Positions 37,980 through 48,467 of a stretch of 64,000 bases of DNA are shown one piece after another. Below the pieces are notes generated by a model that was not told where the DNA came from, searched no databases, and saw only the letters and a list, made by a program, of their open reading frames with translations. Position numbers and translations under genes: made by a program. Numbering within the stretch: position 1 is the stretch's first letter; every line of letters starts with the position of its first letter. This stretch comes from Vibrio bivalvicida (lineage in GTDB: Bacteria > Pseudomonadota > Gammaproteobacteria > Enterobacterales > Vibrionaceae): NCBI RefSeq assembly GCF_001399455.2, contig NZ_LLEI02000024.1, positions 1 to 64,000 on the forward strand. The letters are read 5' to 3'.

Positions 37980-38414
37980 TTATTCCTCGATTTTACCGCC
38001 TGCAGCTTCGATTGCAGCTTTAGCGCCTTTAGTCACACGTAGACCTTTTACAGTCACTGCTTTGTTAAGCTCACCAGATAGAACAACTTTTACAAATTCG
38101 ATGTTCTTAGTGATAACGTTAGCAGCTTTAAGGCTGTTTAGATCTACTACGTCACCAGTTACTTTCGCTAGCTCAGCTAGGCGAACTTCAGCAGACACTA
38201 GGCTCTTACGAGAAGTGAAACCGAATTTTGGTAGACGTTGTTTTAGAGGCATCTGACCGCCTTCAAAACCTGGACGAACTGAACCGCCAGAACGTGACTT
38301 TTGACCTTTGTGGCCGCGGCCACCAGTCTTACCTAGGCCAGAACCGATACCACGACCTACGCGCTTAGCAGCAGTCTTAGCACCAGCAGCTGGTGATAGA
38401 GTATTCAAACGCAT
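37980..38414 (-). CDS. rplO: 50S ribosomal protein L15
   Basis: 144 aa: [20 protein letters not shown] and the Gly-rich [20 protein letters not shown], which reaches into the 23S core. Confidence 0.99.
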   Translation of the reverse strand: MRLNTLSPAAGAKTAAKRVGRGIGSGLGKTGGRGHKGQKSRSGGSVRPGFEGGQMPLKQRLPKFGFTSRKSLVSAEVRLAELAKVTGDVVDLNSLKAANVITKNIEFVKVVLSGELNKAVTVKGLRVTKGAKAAIEAAGGKIEE

Positions 38415-38419
38415 TCTGA

Positions 38420-38596
38420 TTACTCCTCAACTTTAACCATGTAGTAAACCTTGTTGATCATACCGCGCACGCACGGAGTATCTTCAAGTTCTACTGTGTG
38501 GTTGATTTTACGAAGGCCTAGACCTTTAAGACACGCTTTGTGCTTAGGTAGACGACCAATTGAGCTTTTAGTTTGAGTTACTTTAATAGTTGCCAT
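38420..38596 (-). CDS. rpmD: 50S ribosomal protein L30
   Basis: 58 aa from the ATG at 38596 ([20 protein letters not shown]). The open frame goes 9 codons further upstream, but overlap with rpsE and the family start favour 38596. Confidence 0.97.
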   Translation of the reverse strand: MATIKVTQTKSSIGRLPKHKACLKGLGLRKINHTVELEDTPCVRGMINKVYYMVKVEE

Positions 38597-38603
38597 GGTG
38601 TTC

Positions 38604-39107
38604 TTACTCCGAAATAGATTCAACAGTTAGACCACGTTTAGCAGCAACCATTTCTGGCGACTTCATGCTACCTAGTGCATCGATCGTTGCACGAACGATG
38701 TTGATAGGGTTCGTAGAACCGTATGCTTTAGATAGTACGTTGTGTACACCAGCAACTTCTAGTACTGCACGCATCGCACCACCTGCGATAACACCAGTAC
38801 CTTCCGCAGCAGGCTGCATGTAAACTTTAGAGCCCGAATGACGACCTTTCACCGGGTGGTGAAGAGTGCCTTCGTTTAGAGCGATCGTAGTCATGTTACG
38901 ACGCGCTTTTTCCATTGCTTTCTGGATCGCTGCAGGTACTTCACGAGCTTTGCCGTAACCGAAACCTACACGACCGTTACCGTCACCAACTACTGTTAGT
39001 GCAGTGAAGCTCATGATTCGACCACCTTTAACCGTCTTAGATACACGGTTAACTGCGATTAGCTTTTCTTGCAAATCATTCGCTTGAACTTGTTGTTCTT
39101 TAGCCAT
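38604..39107 (-). CDS. rpsE: 30S ribosomal protein S5
   Basis: 167 aa. RNA-binding domain [23 protein letters not shown] and the [19 protein letters not shown] loop linked to decoding accuracy. 7 bp before rpmD. Confidence 0.99.
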   Translation of the reverse strand: MAKEQQVQANDLQEKLIAVNRVSKTVKGGRIMSFTALTVVGDGNGRVGFGYGKAREVPAAIQKAMEKARRNMTTIALNEGTLHHPVKGRHSGSKVYMQPAAEGTGVIAGGAMRAVLEVAGVHNVLSKAYGSTNPINIVRATIDALGSMKSPEMVAAKRGLTVESISE

Positions 39108-39121
39108 CTTCCAACCCTACC

Positions 39122-39475
39122 TTAGAATTTCAGACCGGCTTCGCGAGCAGATTCTGCTAGCGCCGCCACTCGACCGTGGTATTGGAAACCAGAACGATCA
39201 AATGCAACTGACTCAACGCCTTTTTCAAGAGCGCGCTCAGCAACAGCTTTACCTACTGCTTTAGCTGCATCGATGTTACCAGTGTTCTTAATTTGCTCAC
39301 GGATCGCTTTTTCTACAGTAGAAGCTGATGCGATAACCTCAGAGCCGTTTGATGCGATAACCTGAGCGTACACGTGACGAGGAGTACGGTGTACTACTAG
39401 GCGAGTTGCACCCAGTTCTGCAATCTTACGACGTGCGCGTGTAGCACGACGGATGCGAGATGCTTTCTTATCCAT
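39122..39475 (-). CDS. rplR: 50S ribosomal protein L18
   Basis: 117 aa with [19 protein letters not shown] and the C-terminal [24 protein letters not shown]. Binds 5S rRNA together with L5, also in this operon. Confidence 0.99.
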   Translation of the reverse strand: MDKKASRIRRATRARRKIAELGATRLVVHRTPRHVYAQVIASNGSEVIASASTVEKAIREQIKNTGNIDAAKAVGKAVAERALEKGVESVAFDRSGFQYHGRVAALAESAREAGLKF

Positions 39476-39484
39476 AGTGTTACC

Positions 39485-40018
39485 TTACTTCTTCTTAGCT
39501 TCTTTAGTACGCACATTTTCATCTGCGTAACGAACACCTTTGCCTTTATAAGGCTCAGGCTCACGGTAAGAACGAATGTCAGCCGCAACCTGACCAACAA
39601 GTTGTTTGTCACAACCAGTGATCACGATTTCAGTTTGGCTTGGACACTCAGCTTTAATACCCGCTGGCAATTCATGCTCAACTGGGTGAGAGAAGCCAAG
39701 AGTTAGGCCTACAGCGTTGCCTTTCATAGCAGCACGGTAGCCAACACCCTTAAGGGTTAGCTTCTTAGTAAAGCCTTCAGTAACGCCAACAACCATGTTG
39801 TTAACTAGAGCGCGAGCAGTACCTGCTTGTGCCCATGCGTTAGCAACACCTTCGCGTGGACCGAAAGTAAGATTGTTTTCTTCCTGAGCAACAACTACCG
39901 CAGCGTTAAGAACGCGTGATAGTTCGCCTTTAGCACCTTTTACAGTGATTTCTTGGCCGTTTAGTTTCACCTCTACGCCAGCTGGAATAGCGACAGGTGC
40001 TTTAGCAACACGAGACAT
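39485..40018 (-). CDS. rplF: 50S ribosomal protein L6
   Basis: 177 aa: [17 protein letters not shown] and [25 protein letters not shown] at the C-terminus, near the factor-binding site of 23S. Confidence 0.99.
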   Translation of the reverse strand: MSRVAKAPVAIPAGVEVKLNGQEITVKGAKGELSRVLNAAVVVAQEENNLTFGPREGVANAWAQAGTARALVNNMVVGVTEGFTKKLTLKGVGYRAAMKGNAVGLTLGFSHPVEHELPAGIKAECPSQTEIVITGCDKQLVGQVAADIRSYREPEPYKGKGVRYADENVRTKEAKKK

Positions 40019-40030
40019 AGTCTACTCCTA

Positions 40031-40423
40031 TTAAGCTACGTAGCAGATGATTTCACCACCAAGACCTGCTTTACGTGCAGCGCGGTCTGACATAAGACCC
40101 TTGGAAGTAGAAACGATAGCAACACCAAGACCACCCATTACAGAAGGAAGTTGATCTTTCTTCTTGTAAACACGTAGACCTGGACGAGAAACACGTTTAA
40201 GTTGCTCGATTACCGGTTTAGCTTGGAAGTACTTAAGTGTAACTTCTAGCTCAGGTTTAACTTCGCCTTCAACAGCGAAATCAGTGATGTAACCTTCAGC
40301 TTTTAGTAGTGCAGCAATTGCAACTTTAAGCTTTGAAGAAGGCATTTTAACAGCAACTTTGTTTGCTGCCTGACCGTTACGAACGCGGGTCAGCATATCC
40401 GAAATCGGATCTTGCATGCTCAT
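40031..40423 (-). CDS. rpsH: 30S ribosomal protein S8
   Basis: 130 aa ([20 protein letters not shown] ... GGEIICYVA). In E. coli S8 also represses the spc operon by binding near the rplE start; whether it does so here was not tested. Confidence 0.99.
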   Translation of the reverse strand: MSMQDPISDMLTRVRNGQAANKVAVKMPSSKLKVAIAALLKAEGYITDFAVEGEVKPELEVTLKYFQAKPVIEQLKRVSRPGLRVYKKKDQLPSVMGGLGVAIVSTSKGLMSDRAARKAGLGGEIICYVA

Positions 40424-40452
40424 ATGATTTACTCCAAATGATTAAGTGGCAA

Positions 40453-40758
40453 TTACCAGCTAGCCTTACGAAGACCCGGAATCTCGCCTTTCATGCAAGC
40501 TTCACGAACCTTAATACGGCTTAGACCGAACTTACGTAGGTAACCGTGTGGACGACCAGTTTGGTTGCAACGGTTGCGCTGACGTGATGCACTTGAATCA
40601 CGTGGAAGAGATTGCAGTTTAAGAACCGCATTCCAACGATCTTCTTCTGATGCGTTTACATCGCTAATGATAGCTTTAAGCGCAGAACGCTTCTCAGCGA
40701 ACTTAGCTACTAGCTTCGCACGTTTTGCTTCACGTGCTTTCATTGAATTTTTAGCCAT
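40453..40758 (-). CDS. rpsN: 30S ribosomal protein S14
   Basis: 101 aa, the long zinc-independent form (no CxxC pairs), with [20 protein letters not shown] near 59-78. Confidence 0.99.
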   Translation of the reverse strand: MAKNSMKAREAKRAKLVAKFAEKRSALKAIISDVNASEEDRWNAVLKLQSLPRDSSASRQRNRCNQTGRPHGYLRKFGLSRIKVREACMKGEIPGLRKASW

Positions 40759-40775
40759 AACAGTAACCCTTCACC

Positions 40776-41315
40776 TTACTTACGGAATGGGAAGTTAAAG
40801 GCAGCCAGCAGAGCACGGCCTTCCTCATCAGTACCAGCAGACGTCGTAATAGTGATGTCTAGACCGCGTACTTTATCAACTTTATCAAAGTCGATTTCCG
40901 GGAAGATGATTTGCTCGCGAACGCCCATGCTGTAGTTACCGCGTCCGTCAAAAGACTTAGCGCTAACGCCACGGAAGTCACGTACTCGTGGAAGAGCGAT
41001 GTTAATTAAACGCTCAAGAAAATCCCACATACGTTCGCCACGCAAGGTTACTTTACAACCGATAGGGTAGCCTTCGCGGATTTTGAAACCTGCAACAGAT
41101 TTACGCGCTTTAGTGATAAGTGGCTTTTGACCAGAAATCGTTGCCATATCAGCAGCTGCGTTTTCTAGCAGTTTCTTATCGTTGATTGCTTCACCAACAC
41201 CCATGTTAAGGGTGATTTTCTCGATTCTAGGGACTTGCATGACGCTTGTGTAGCTAAACTGTTTGGTCAGTTCAGCGACTACAGACGACTTGTAGTAATC
41301 ATGCAGTTTCGCCAT
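40776..41315 (-). CDS. rplE: 50S ribosomal protein L5
   Basis: 179 aa; [19 protein letters not shown] near 30-48 and [20 protein letters not shown]. Binds 5S rRNA. The mRNA start MAKLHDYYK is nearly the same as in E. coli, where it is the S8 target. Confidence 0.99.
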   Translation of the reverse strand: MAKLHDYYKSSVVAELTKQFSYTSVMQVPRIEKITLNMGVGEAINDKKLLENAAADMATISGQKPLITKARKSVAGFKIREGYPIGCKVTLRGERMWDFLERLINIALPRVRDFRGVSAKSFDGRGNYSMGVREQIIFPEIDFDKVDKVRGLDITITTSAGTDEEGRALLAAFNFPFRK

Positions 41316-41338
41316 AGTAGAACTCCAAATTACTTCTA

Positions 41339-41656
41339 TTAGTTAGAAACGATTTCGTTGTTAGATTTAAAGAAACGTACTTTCTTACCATCTTCAAAAC
41401 GGAAACCGATACGGTCAGCTTTACCAGTAGCTGCGTTAAAGATTGCAACGTTAGAAGCATCAATAGCTGCTTCTTGTTCAACGATGCCACCTTGTTGACC
41501 TAGAGCCGGAACCGGCTTTTGGTGCTTCTTAACAAGGTTGATACCTTCAACGATAACTTTACCGGTTGCTAGAACCTTAGTTACTTTACCTTTCTTGCCT
41601 TTGTCTTTACCAGCAAGAACGATTACTTCGTCATTACGACGGATTTTAGCTGCCAT
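41339..41656 (-). CDS. rplX: 50S ribosomal protein L24
   Basis: 105 aa with the KOW motif [21 protein letters not shown] near 8-28. An early 50S assembly initiator. Confidence 0.99.
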   Translation of the reverse strand: MAAKIRRNDEVIVLAGKDKGKKGKVTKVLATGKVIVEGINLVKKHQKPVPALGQQGGIVEQEAAIDASNVAIFNAATGKADRIGFRFEDGKKVRFFKSNNEIVSN

Positions 41657-41669
41657 TTCTACGTGCTCC

Positions 41670-42041
41670 TTACAGAACTTCTGGAGCCAGTGAAACGATC
41701 TTCATGAACTTATCGCCACGAAGTTCACGCGTCACAGGGCCAAAGATACGTGTACCGATTGGTTGCTCAGTATTGTCATTAAGCAATACACAAGCATTAC
41801 GGTCGAAGCGAATGACAGAACCGTCTGGACGACGAACGCCTTTGCGAGTGCGCACGACAACCGCCTTCAGAACATCACCTTTCTTAACTTTACCGCGAGG
41901 AATTGCTTCCTTAACAGTAACTTTGATGACGTCACCGATATGTGCATAACGGCGGTGTGAGCCACCCAGGACCTTAATACACATTACCTTGCGCGCGCCT
42001 GAGTTATCAGCTGCGTCAAGTGTACTTTGCATTTGGATCAT
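41670..42041 (-). CDS. rplN: 50S ribosomal protein L14
   Basis: 123 aa: [20 protein letters not shown] and [17 protein letters not shown]. First gene of the spc operon, preceded by its own promoter. Confidence 0.99.
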   Translation of the reverse strand: MIQMQSTLDAADNSGARKVMCIKVLGGSHRRYAHIGDVIKVTVKEAIPRGKVKKGDVLKAVVVRTRKGVRRPDGSVIRFDRNACVLLNDNTEQPIGTRIFGPVTRELRGDKFMKIVSLAPEVL

Positions 42042-42112
42042 TGTTAGTGCTCCGCTAAATATTAATAACTAGACCCATCACGGGTCGGGCTGCCTCTTTA
42101 AAAGGGACGCGA

Positions 42113-42142
42113 ATTGTACCACCCTTTTTTGTGATTGGGTAG
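42113..42142 (-). promoter_or_regulatory. spc operon promoter
   Basis: Minus strand CTACCC (42137-42142), 18 bp, TACAAT (42113-42118), then a GC-rich stretch. It lines up with the E. coli spc promoter, which also has CTACCC at this distance directly after the S10 operon terminator. Start of transcription would be near 42106, 65 bp before rplN. Confidence 0.65.
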
Positions 42143-42143
42143 T

Positions 42144-42183
42144 CAAAAAATAAACGGCCCCAAAATAATTTTGGAGCCGTTTA
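42144..42183 (-). terminator. Terminator between S10 and spc operons
   Basis: Minus strand TAAACGGCTCCAAAA / TTTTGGGGCCGTTTA hairpin (with G-T pairing) followed by TTTTTTG, 22 bp after the rpsQ stop. Confidence 0.85.
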
Positions 42184-42205
42184 ATATCATAGAACTAGCT
42201 AGGGA

Positions 42206-42460
42206 TTAACCTTTCGCTTTTTCTACAACTTTTACCAAAGTCCAAGACTTAGTCTTAGACAGTGGACGACACTCACGAATTTCAACAGTATCGCCTAGGC
42301 CACACTCGTTGTTCTCGTCATGTGCGTGTACTTTAGTCGTGCGCTTTACGAACTTGCCGTAAATTGGGTGTTTAACCATGCGCTCGATAGCAACAGTGAT
42401 AGACTTGTCAGCCTTGTTGCTAACTACACGACCAAATGAAGTACGAATTTTGTCGCTCAT
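42206..42460 (-). CDS. rpsQ: 30S ribosomal protein S17
   Basis: 84 aa; [22 protein letters not shown] and [18 protein letters not shown]. Last gene of the S10 operon; its ATG shares a base with the rpmC stop. Confidence 0.99.
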   Translation of the reverse strand: MSDKIRTSFGRVVSNKADKSITVAIERMVKHPIYGKFVKRTTKVHAHDENNECGLGDTVEIRECRPLSKTKSWTLVKVVEKAKG

Positions 42461-42651
42461 TATGCGCCTGCCTTCTCAGTCAATACGGTTTTCACACGTG
42501 CGATATCACGACGTACAGCTTTCAGAGTATGAGTTTGCTGTAGTTGACCAGTTGCAGCTTGCATGCGCAAGTTGAACTGTTCACGTAGCAAATTCAAAAG
42601 CTCAGCGTTAAGCTCTTCAACGCTTTTTTCGCGTAGATCTTGTGCTTTCAT
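42460..42651 (-). CDS. rpmC: 50S ribosomal protein L29
   Basis: 63 aa, helical: [20 protein letters not shown]. The ATG at 42651 overlaps the rplP stop (TGATG) and is preferred over a GTG one codon upstream. Confidence 0.98.
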   Translation of the reverse strand: MKAQDLREKSVEELNAELLNLLREQFNLRMQAATGQLQQTHTLKAVRRDIARVKTVLTEKAGA

Positions 42652-43061
42652 CACATCACCTGCTTAGTTACAAATGTAGTTTTGAATGGCAGTTTACGCG
42701 CCGCTAGACGGAACGCTTCACGAGCCAATTCTTCAGGTACACCACCCATTTCGTACATAACCTTACCAGGTTGGATTTGGGCTACCCAGTACTCAACGTT
42801 ACCTTTACCCTTACCTTGACGAACTTCTAGTGGTTTTTCTGTGATAGGTTTGTCTGGGAACACACGGATCCAGATTTTACCTTGACGCTTAACGTGACGT
42901 GTCATTGCACGACGTGCCGCTTCGATTTGACGAGCAGTTAGACGGCCACGGCCAGTAGCTTTAAGACCGAATTCGCCGAAGCTTACATCAGTACCTTTAG
43001 CTAGACCACGGTTACGACCTGTCTGAACCTTACGGAACTTAGTACGTTTAGGTTGTAGCAT
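42651..43061 (-). CDS. rplP: 50S ribosomal protein L16
   Basis: 136 aa: [20 protein letters not shown] and [20 protein letters not shown]. Near the peptidyl transferase centre and A site. Confidence 0.99.
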   Translation of the reverse strand: MLQPKRTKFRKVQTGRNRGLAKGTDVSFGEFGLKATGRGRLTARQIEAARRAMTRHVKRQGKIWIRVFPDKPITEKPLEVRQGKGKGNVEYWVAQIQPGKVMYEMGGVPEELAREAFRLAARKLPFKTTFVTKQVM

Positions 43062-43072
43062 CTGTCGACTCC

Positions 43073-43771
43073 TTACTTACGGCCTTTACGCTGCTTCTTA
43101 GGCTTGTCGCCTTTAGGCTCTACAGCGTTAGCTGCAGGCATACCGCCAAGAATCTCACCTTTGAAGATCCAAGTCTTAATGCCGATCACACCGTATTGAG
43201 TGTGAGCCGAAGAAGTTGCGTAATCAATGTCAGCACGTAGAGTGTGTAGAGGCACACGGCCTTCACGGTACCACTCAGAACGTGCAATTTCAGCGCCGCC
43301 TAGACGACCGCTTACTTCTACTTTGATACCTTTAGCGCCTAGACGCATAGCGTTTTGTACCGCGCGCTTCATAGCACGACGGAACATAACACGACGCTCT
43401 AGCTGAGACGCGATGCTATCACCTACAAGCTGTGCATCAAGTTCAGGCTTACGTACTTCAGCGATGTTAATTTGCGCTGGTACACCTGCAATTTTAGCTA
43501 CAGCTGTGCGTAGTTTTTCTACGTCTTCACCTTTCTTACCGATAACTACGCCTGGACGAGCAGTGTGAATAGTCACACGGATGCTCTTAGCAGGACGCTC
43601 GATAACGATGCGTGAAAGAGATGCTTTTTTCAGTTCACTTGTAAGGAACTGACGTACCTTGAAGTCGCCGTCTAGGTTGTCAGCGAAATCTTTGGTGTTA
43701 GCAAACCATGTAGCATTCCAAGGCTTAACGATGCCTAGACGAATACCATTAGGATGTACTTTTTGACCCAT
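43073..43771 (-). CDS. rpsC: 30S ribosomal protein S3
   Basis: 232 aa with KH domain ([20 protein letters not shown] near 72-91), start [13 protein letters not shown], and a basic tail ([10 protein letters not shown]). Forms part of the mRNA entry site. Confidence 0.99.
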   Translation of the reverse strand: MGQKVHPNGIRLGIVKPWNATWFANTKDFADNLDGDFKVRQFLTSELKKASLSRIVIERPAKSIRVTIHTARPGVVIGKKGEDVEKLRTAVAKIAGVPAQINIAEVRKPELDAQLVGDSIASQLERRVMFRRAMKRAVQNAMRLGAKGIKVEVSGRLGGAEIARSEWYREGRVPLHTLRADIDYATSSAHTQYGVIGIKTWIFKGEILGGMPAANAVEPKGDKPKKQRKGRK

Positions 43772-43788
43772 TGCTTACTCTCCTAGTC

Positions 43789-44121
43789 TCAAGCGTCTGC
43801 TACAACAACAGTGATGTGGCTTGAACGCTTCAAGATACGATCCGCACGACCTTTAGCACGAGGCATAATACGCTTCATGATAGGGCCTTCATCTACGAAG
43901 ATTTTTGCGACATTTAGATCGTCAATATCTGCGCCTTCATTGTGCTCCGCGTTAGCGATAGCTGACTCAAGAACTTTCTTGATCAGATCAGCAGCTTTTT
44001 TGTTGCTGAACGTTAGAATTTCTAGAGCCTGGTCTACAGATTTACCACGAATTTGATCCGCAACTAAGCGAGCTTTCTGAGGCGAAATGCGAGCAAAGTT
44101 ATGTTTAGCTAATGCTTCCAT
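43789..44121 (-). CDS. rplV: 50S ribosomal protein L22
   Basis: 110 aa ([20 protein letters not shown] ... [13 protein letters not shown]). The beta hairpin that lines the exit tunnel ([13 protein letters not shown]) is present. A second ATG lies one codon upstream at 44124. Confidence 0.98.
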   Translation of the reverse strand: MEALAKHNFARISPQKARLVADQIRGKSVDQALEILTFSNKKAADLIKKVLESAIANAEHNEGADIDDLNVAKIFVDEGPIMKRIMPRAKGRADRILKRSSHITVVVADA

Positions 44122-44131
44122 CATCTACTCC

Positions 44132-44410
44132 TTAACGCTTCTTAGCTTTCTTATCCACGACATGGCCGCGGTAAGTACGTGTTGGTGCGAATTCGCCCAG
44201 TTTGTGACCGATCATTTCTTCAGTTACAAATACTGGTACGTGCTGACGACCATTATGGACAGCGATGGTCAAACCGATCATCGTAGGGATGATCATTGAA
44301 CGACGGGACCAAGTCTTAATAGGCTTTTTGTCTCCGCTTTCCACCGCTTTCTCTACCTTCTTCAGCAAGTGTAGGTCAATAAATGGACCTTTCTTGAGAG
44401 AACGTGGCAT
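44132..44410 (-). CDS. rpsS: 30S ribosomal protein S19
   Basis: 92 aa: [20 protein letters not shown] and [20 protein letters not shown]. Confidence 0.99.
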   Translation of the reverse strand: MPRSLKKGPFIDLHLLKKVEKAVESGDKKPIKTWSRRSMIIPTMIGLTIAVHNGRQHVPVFVTEEMIGHKLGEFAPTRTYRGHVVDKKAKKR

Positions 44411-44431
44411 GGCGATTCCTCTTTATATAGA

Positions 44432-45256
44432 TTACTTGTTACGACGACGTACGATGTACTTGTCAGTGCGTTTGTTCTTACGAGTCTTGAAGCCTTTAGT
44501 TGGCTGACCCCATGGTGAAACTGGGTGACGGCCACCAGAAGTACGACCTTCACCACCACCGTGTGGGTGGTCTACTGGGTTCATTACCACACCGCGAACG
44601 GTTGGACGAACACCGCGCCAGCGGTTAGCACCAGCTTTACCAAGTTCACGTAGCATGTGCTCAGAGTTACCAACTTCACCGATTGTTGCACGGCCTTCAG
44701 AAAGTACTTTGCGCATTTCGCCAGAACGTAGACGGATAGTTACGTATGCACCGTCGCGAGCAACGATTTGAGCATATGCACCAGCCGAACGAGCTAGCTG
44801 ACCACCTTTACCAGGTTTTAGTTCAACATTGTGTACAGTTGAACCTACTGGGATGTTACGCATTGGTAGAGTGTTACCAGCTTTGATTGGTGCATCAACA
44901 CCTGACTGGATAGCATCACCTGCGTTAACACCTTTAGGTGCTAGGATGTAACGACGCTCACCGTCTGCGTACAGAACTAGAGCGATGTTAGCGCTACGGT
45001 TTGGATCATATTCAAGACGCTCAACTTTCGCTGGGATACCGTCTTTAGTACGTTTGAAGTCAATTACACGGTAGTGGTGCTTGTGACCACCGCCGATGTG
45101 ACGTACTGTGATACGACCGTTGTTGTTACGACCACCGTTCTTAGAGTTTTTCTCTAGAAGAGGTGCGTATGGCTTGCCCTTGTGTAGGTCAGCGTTAACA
45201 ACTTTAACAACGTGACGACGACCAGGGGAAGTCGGCTTACATTTAACAATAGCCAT
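44432..45256 (-). CDS. rplB: 50S ribosomal protein L2
   Basis: 274 aa: [39 protein letters not shown], and the conserved [17 protein letters not shown] with the His important for peptidyl transfer. Confidence 0.99.
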   Translation of the reverse strand: MAIVKCKPTSPGRRHVVKVVNADLHKGKPYAPLLEKNSKNGGRNNNGRITVRHIGGGHKHHYRVIDFKRTKDGIPAKVERLEYDPNRSANIALVLYADGERRYILAPKGVNAGDAIQSGVDAPIKAGNTLPMRNIPVGSTVHNVELKPGKGGQLARSAGAYAQIVARDGAYVTIRLRSGEMRKVLSEGRATIGEVGNSEHMLRELGKAGANRWRGVRPTVRGVVMNPVDHPHGGGEGRTSGGRHPVSPWGQPTKGFKTRKNKRTDKYIVRRRNK

Positions 45257-45271
45257 TCTTAACTACTCCTG

Positions 45272-45574
45272 TTATTCCGCGCCGCCAACGAAGTCAAGAT
45301 CTTGACCTTCTTTCAAAGTAACGTACGCTTTCTTAACGTCGCTGCGGCGACCTTGGCGTAGACCTTGACGTTTGGTCTTACCCTTAGTGATAAGAGTATT
45401 TACAGACTTAACTTCAACTTCAAATAGCTTTTCTACAGCTGCTTTGATCTCTTTTTTAGTTGCATCTTTCGCTACTTTGAAAACGATAGTGTTCGCTTTC
45501 TCAGCTGCCATAGTTGCTTTTTCAGAGATGTGCGGTGCACGTAGAACTTTTAGGATACGCTCTTCAGTGATCAT
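45272..45574 (-). CDS. rplW: 50S ribosomal protein L23
   Basis: 100 aa; [20 protein letters not shown] and [20 protein letters not shown]. Docking site of trigger factor and SRP at the tunnel exit. Starts inside the rplD stop (ATGA overlap). Confidence 0.99.
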
Positions 45575-46173
45575 GCTAGCATCTCCTCTACTTGTTTAAC
45601 TGCATCAGCAGTAATTACAACTTTGTCAAACGCAATTAGAGATACTGGATCAAGACCAGCAACGTCACGTGCGTCAACTTTGTATAGGTTACGAGCAGCT
45701 AAGAATAGGTTCTCATCTACTTCGCTAGTCACGATTAAAGCGTCAGTTAGCTCAAGCTCTTTAAGCTTAGCAACTAGTTCTTTAGTCTTTGGTGCTTCTA
45801 CTGAGAAGTTATCAACAACGATTAAACGCTCTTGACGAACAAGCTCAGAAAGAATGCTCTTCATAGCACCACGGTACATTTTTTTGTTTACTTTTTGGCT
45901 GTGATCTTGTGGTTTCGCAGCAAAAGTAACACCACCTGTACGCCAGATTGGGCTACGGATTGTACCAGCACGTGCACGGCCAGTACCTTTTTGACGCCAT
46001 GGCTTAGCGCCACCGCCAGAAACTTCTGAACGTGTTTTCTGAGCACGAGTACCTTGACGAGCACCTGCTGCAAATGCAACAACTACTTGGTGTACAAGAG
46101 CTTCGTTAAACTCACGTCCGAAAGTAGTTTCGGAAACAGTTAGTGCATCAGCACCTTTAACCATTAGTTCCAT
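45571..46173 (-). CDS. rplD: 50S ribosomal protein L4
   Basis: 200 aa. Tunnel loop [20 protein letters not shown] is clear. In E. coli L4 represses its own S10 operon through the leader; the leader here is long and structured (47147-47441). Confidence 0.99.
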   Translation of the reverse strand: MELMVKGADALTVSETTFGREFNEALVHQVVVAFAAGARQGTRAQKTRSEVSGGGAKPWRQKGTGRARAGTIRSPIWRTGGVTFAAKPQDHSQKVNKKMYRGAMKSILSELVRQERLIVVDNFSVEAPKTKELVAKLKELELTDALIVTSEVDENLFLAARNLYKVDARDVAGLDPVSLIAFDKVVITADAVKQVEEMLA

Positions 46174-46190
46174 TACTTACTCCTGAGACG

Positions 46191-46820
46191 TTATGCTTTA
46201 ACAGCTGGTTTAACGATCACGTTACCGCCAGTTGCGCCTGGGACTGCACCTTTAATAAGAAGCAGATTGCGCTCAGCGTCAACACGTACGATCTCTAGGT
46301 TTTGAGTCGTTACACGCTCAGCACCCATGTGACCTGCCATTTTCTTGCCTTTAAATACGCGACCTGGAGTTTGACATTGGCCAATAGAACCAGGAGCACG
46401 GTGAGACAATGAGTTACCGTGAGTCATATCTTGAGTGCGGAAGTTCCAACGCTTAACAGCGCCTTGGAAGCCTTTACCCTTAGATGTACCAGTAACGTCT
46501 ACTTTCTTTGTTTCGTTGAATAGTTCAACTGTTAGCTCAGCGCCAACTGCAAACTCTTCACCGTTTTCCAAACGGAATTCCCAAAGACCACGACCAGCTT
46601 CTACACCTGCTTTAGCAAAGTGACCAGCTTCTGGCTTAGTTACGCGGTTAGCTTTCTTAGCACCAGTAGTAACCTGGATTGCTGCGTAGCCGTCTGTATC
46701 AAGTGTTTTAACTTGAGAAACACGGTTAGCTTCAACCTCAACAACAGTTACTGGGATAGAAACGCCTTCTTCAGTAAATACGCGGGTCATGCCCACTTTA
46801 CGACCGATTAGACCAATCAT
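46191..46820 (-). CDS. rplC: 50S ribosomal protein L3
   Basis: 209 aa: [20 protein letters not shown] and [20 protein letters not shown] near the target of Gln methylation. Confidence 0.99.
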   Translation of the reverse strand: MIGLIGRKVGMTRVFTEEGVSIPVTVVEVEANRVSQVKTLDTDGYAAIQVTTGAKKANRVTKPEAGHFAKAGVEAGRGLWEFRLENGEEFAVGAELTVELFNETKKVDVTGTSKGKGFQGAVKRWNFRTQDMTHGNSLSHRAPGSIGQCQTPGRVFKGKKMAGHMGAERVTTQNLEIVRVDAERNLLLIKGAVPGATGGNVIVKPAVKA

Positions 46821-46834
46821 TCTTCTAATCTCCC

Positions 46835-47441
<607 letters not shown>

Positions 47442-47447
47442 CGACGC

Positions 47448-47475
47448 ATTATACAGATCACAGTTTCACTTGCAA
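47448..47475 (-). promoter_or_regulatory. S10 operon promoter
   Basis: Minus strand TTGCAA (47470-47475), 16 bp, TATAAT (47448-47453), then GCGTCGC discriminator, typical for stringently controlled promoters. Confidence 0.75.
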
Positions 47476-47525
47476 GTGCTGTTTGAAAAATAAACGGAGA
47501 AGAGGAATTTGGAAGCGAGATGCAG

Positions 47526-47541
47526 GAACGGACTTCGTCCT
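47526..47541. repeat. Dispersed repeat (copy 2, inverted)
   Basis: GAACGGACTTCGTCCT, the exact reverse complement of 33364-33379. The 47500-47655 gap has no gene; fragments such as GAAGCGAGA also resemble the region after 33198. Confidence 0.8.
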
Positions 47542-47655
47542 ACGGAGAGCTGGGGAGCTGTAAATGGTATTTGATAGATTCCCTACTCCCTCATTCTTCG
47601 GTCTAAGGAATGACAAAACTAAAGTCATCGATTCAATTTAGCGACGTCAATGAGT

Positions 47656-47688
47656 AAAAAGAGCGGGCTGAATCATCAGCCCGCTCTC
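47656..47688 (-). terminator. Terminator after rlmB
   Basis: Minus strand GAGAGCGGGCTGA / TCAGCCCGCTCTT hairpin and five T, 21 bp after the stop. Confidence 0.85.
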
Positions 47689-47708
47689 ACTTTATATATT
47701 CCAGCTAT

Positions 47709-48446
47709 TTAAGCCAAGCGTTGACGCACCGCTTCAAACAGACATACGCCCGACGCTACAGACACGTTCAGACTTGAAACACTACCCGCCATAGGGATCT
47801 TGATTAAGTCGTCACACGTTTCGCGAGTGAGGCGACGCATACCGTCACCTTCTGCCCCCATGACGATAGCCAAAGCGCCAGTTAGTTTAGCTTGATAGAT
47901 ATCGTGTGTTGCTTCACCTGCAGTACCAACAAACCAAACGCCCTGCTCTTGTAAAGCTCGCATAGTACGCGCGAGATTAGTCACACGCACCAAAGGCACT
48001 GTTTCGGCTGCGCCACAGGCCACTTTACTGACTGTTGCGGTAATATTGGCTGACTTATCTTTTGGAACAATCACGGCAGCAACACCCGCCGCATCAGCGT
48101 TACGTAGACAAGCACCCAAGTTGTGCGGATCGGTGACACCATCAAGTACTAGCAAGAGTGGTGATTCATGCTTAGCCAGAATGTCGTCTAAGTCGTTTTC
48201 GTTAAGCTGTTTGGCAGGCTTCACGCGAGCCATAATACCTTGGTGGTTTGCACCACGTGCTTTGTCATCTAGCGTTTTGCGTGTCATTTGCTGAATTGAA
48301 ACACCACACACTTGCAGGTCATTCAAAATCGGCATTAGACGGTCATCTTGGCGACCTTTTAGCACGAACGCTTCAATAAAGCGCTCAGGTTCACGCTCTA
48401 ATACAGCTTTGACTGCGTGGATACCATAAATAAATTCGTTACTCAT
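47709..48446 (-). CDS. rlmB: 23S rRNA (guanosine(2251)-2'-O)-methyltransferase
   Basis: 245-aa SPOUT enzyme. Substrate-binding N-terminal domain ([18 protein letters not shown]) and knot motifs [21 protein letters not shown] near 100-120, [12 protein letters not shown] near 198, and [22 protein letters not shown] near 217-238. Follows rnr by 21 bp, as in E. coli. Confidence 0.97.
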   Translation of the reverse strand: MSNEFIYGIHAVKAVLEREPERFIEAFVLKGRQDDRLMPILNDLQVCGVSIQQMTRKTLDDKARGANHQGIMARVKPAKQLNENDLDDILAKHESPLLLVLDGVTDPHNLGACLRNADAAGVAAVIVPKDKSANITATVSKVACGAAETVPLVRVTNLARTMRALQEQGVWFVGTAGEATHDIYQAKLTGALAIVMGAEGDGMRRLTRETCDDLIKIPMAGSVSSLNVSVASGVCLFEAVRQRLA

Positions 48447-48467
48447 TTAAAAACCTGTTCGTTTAAA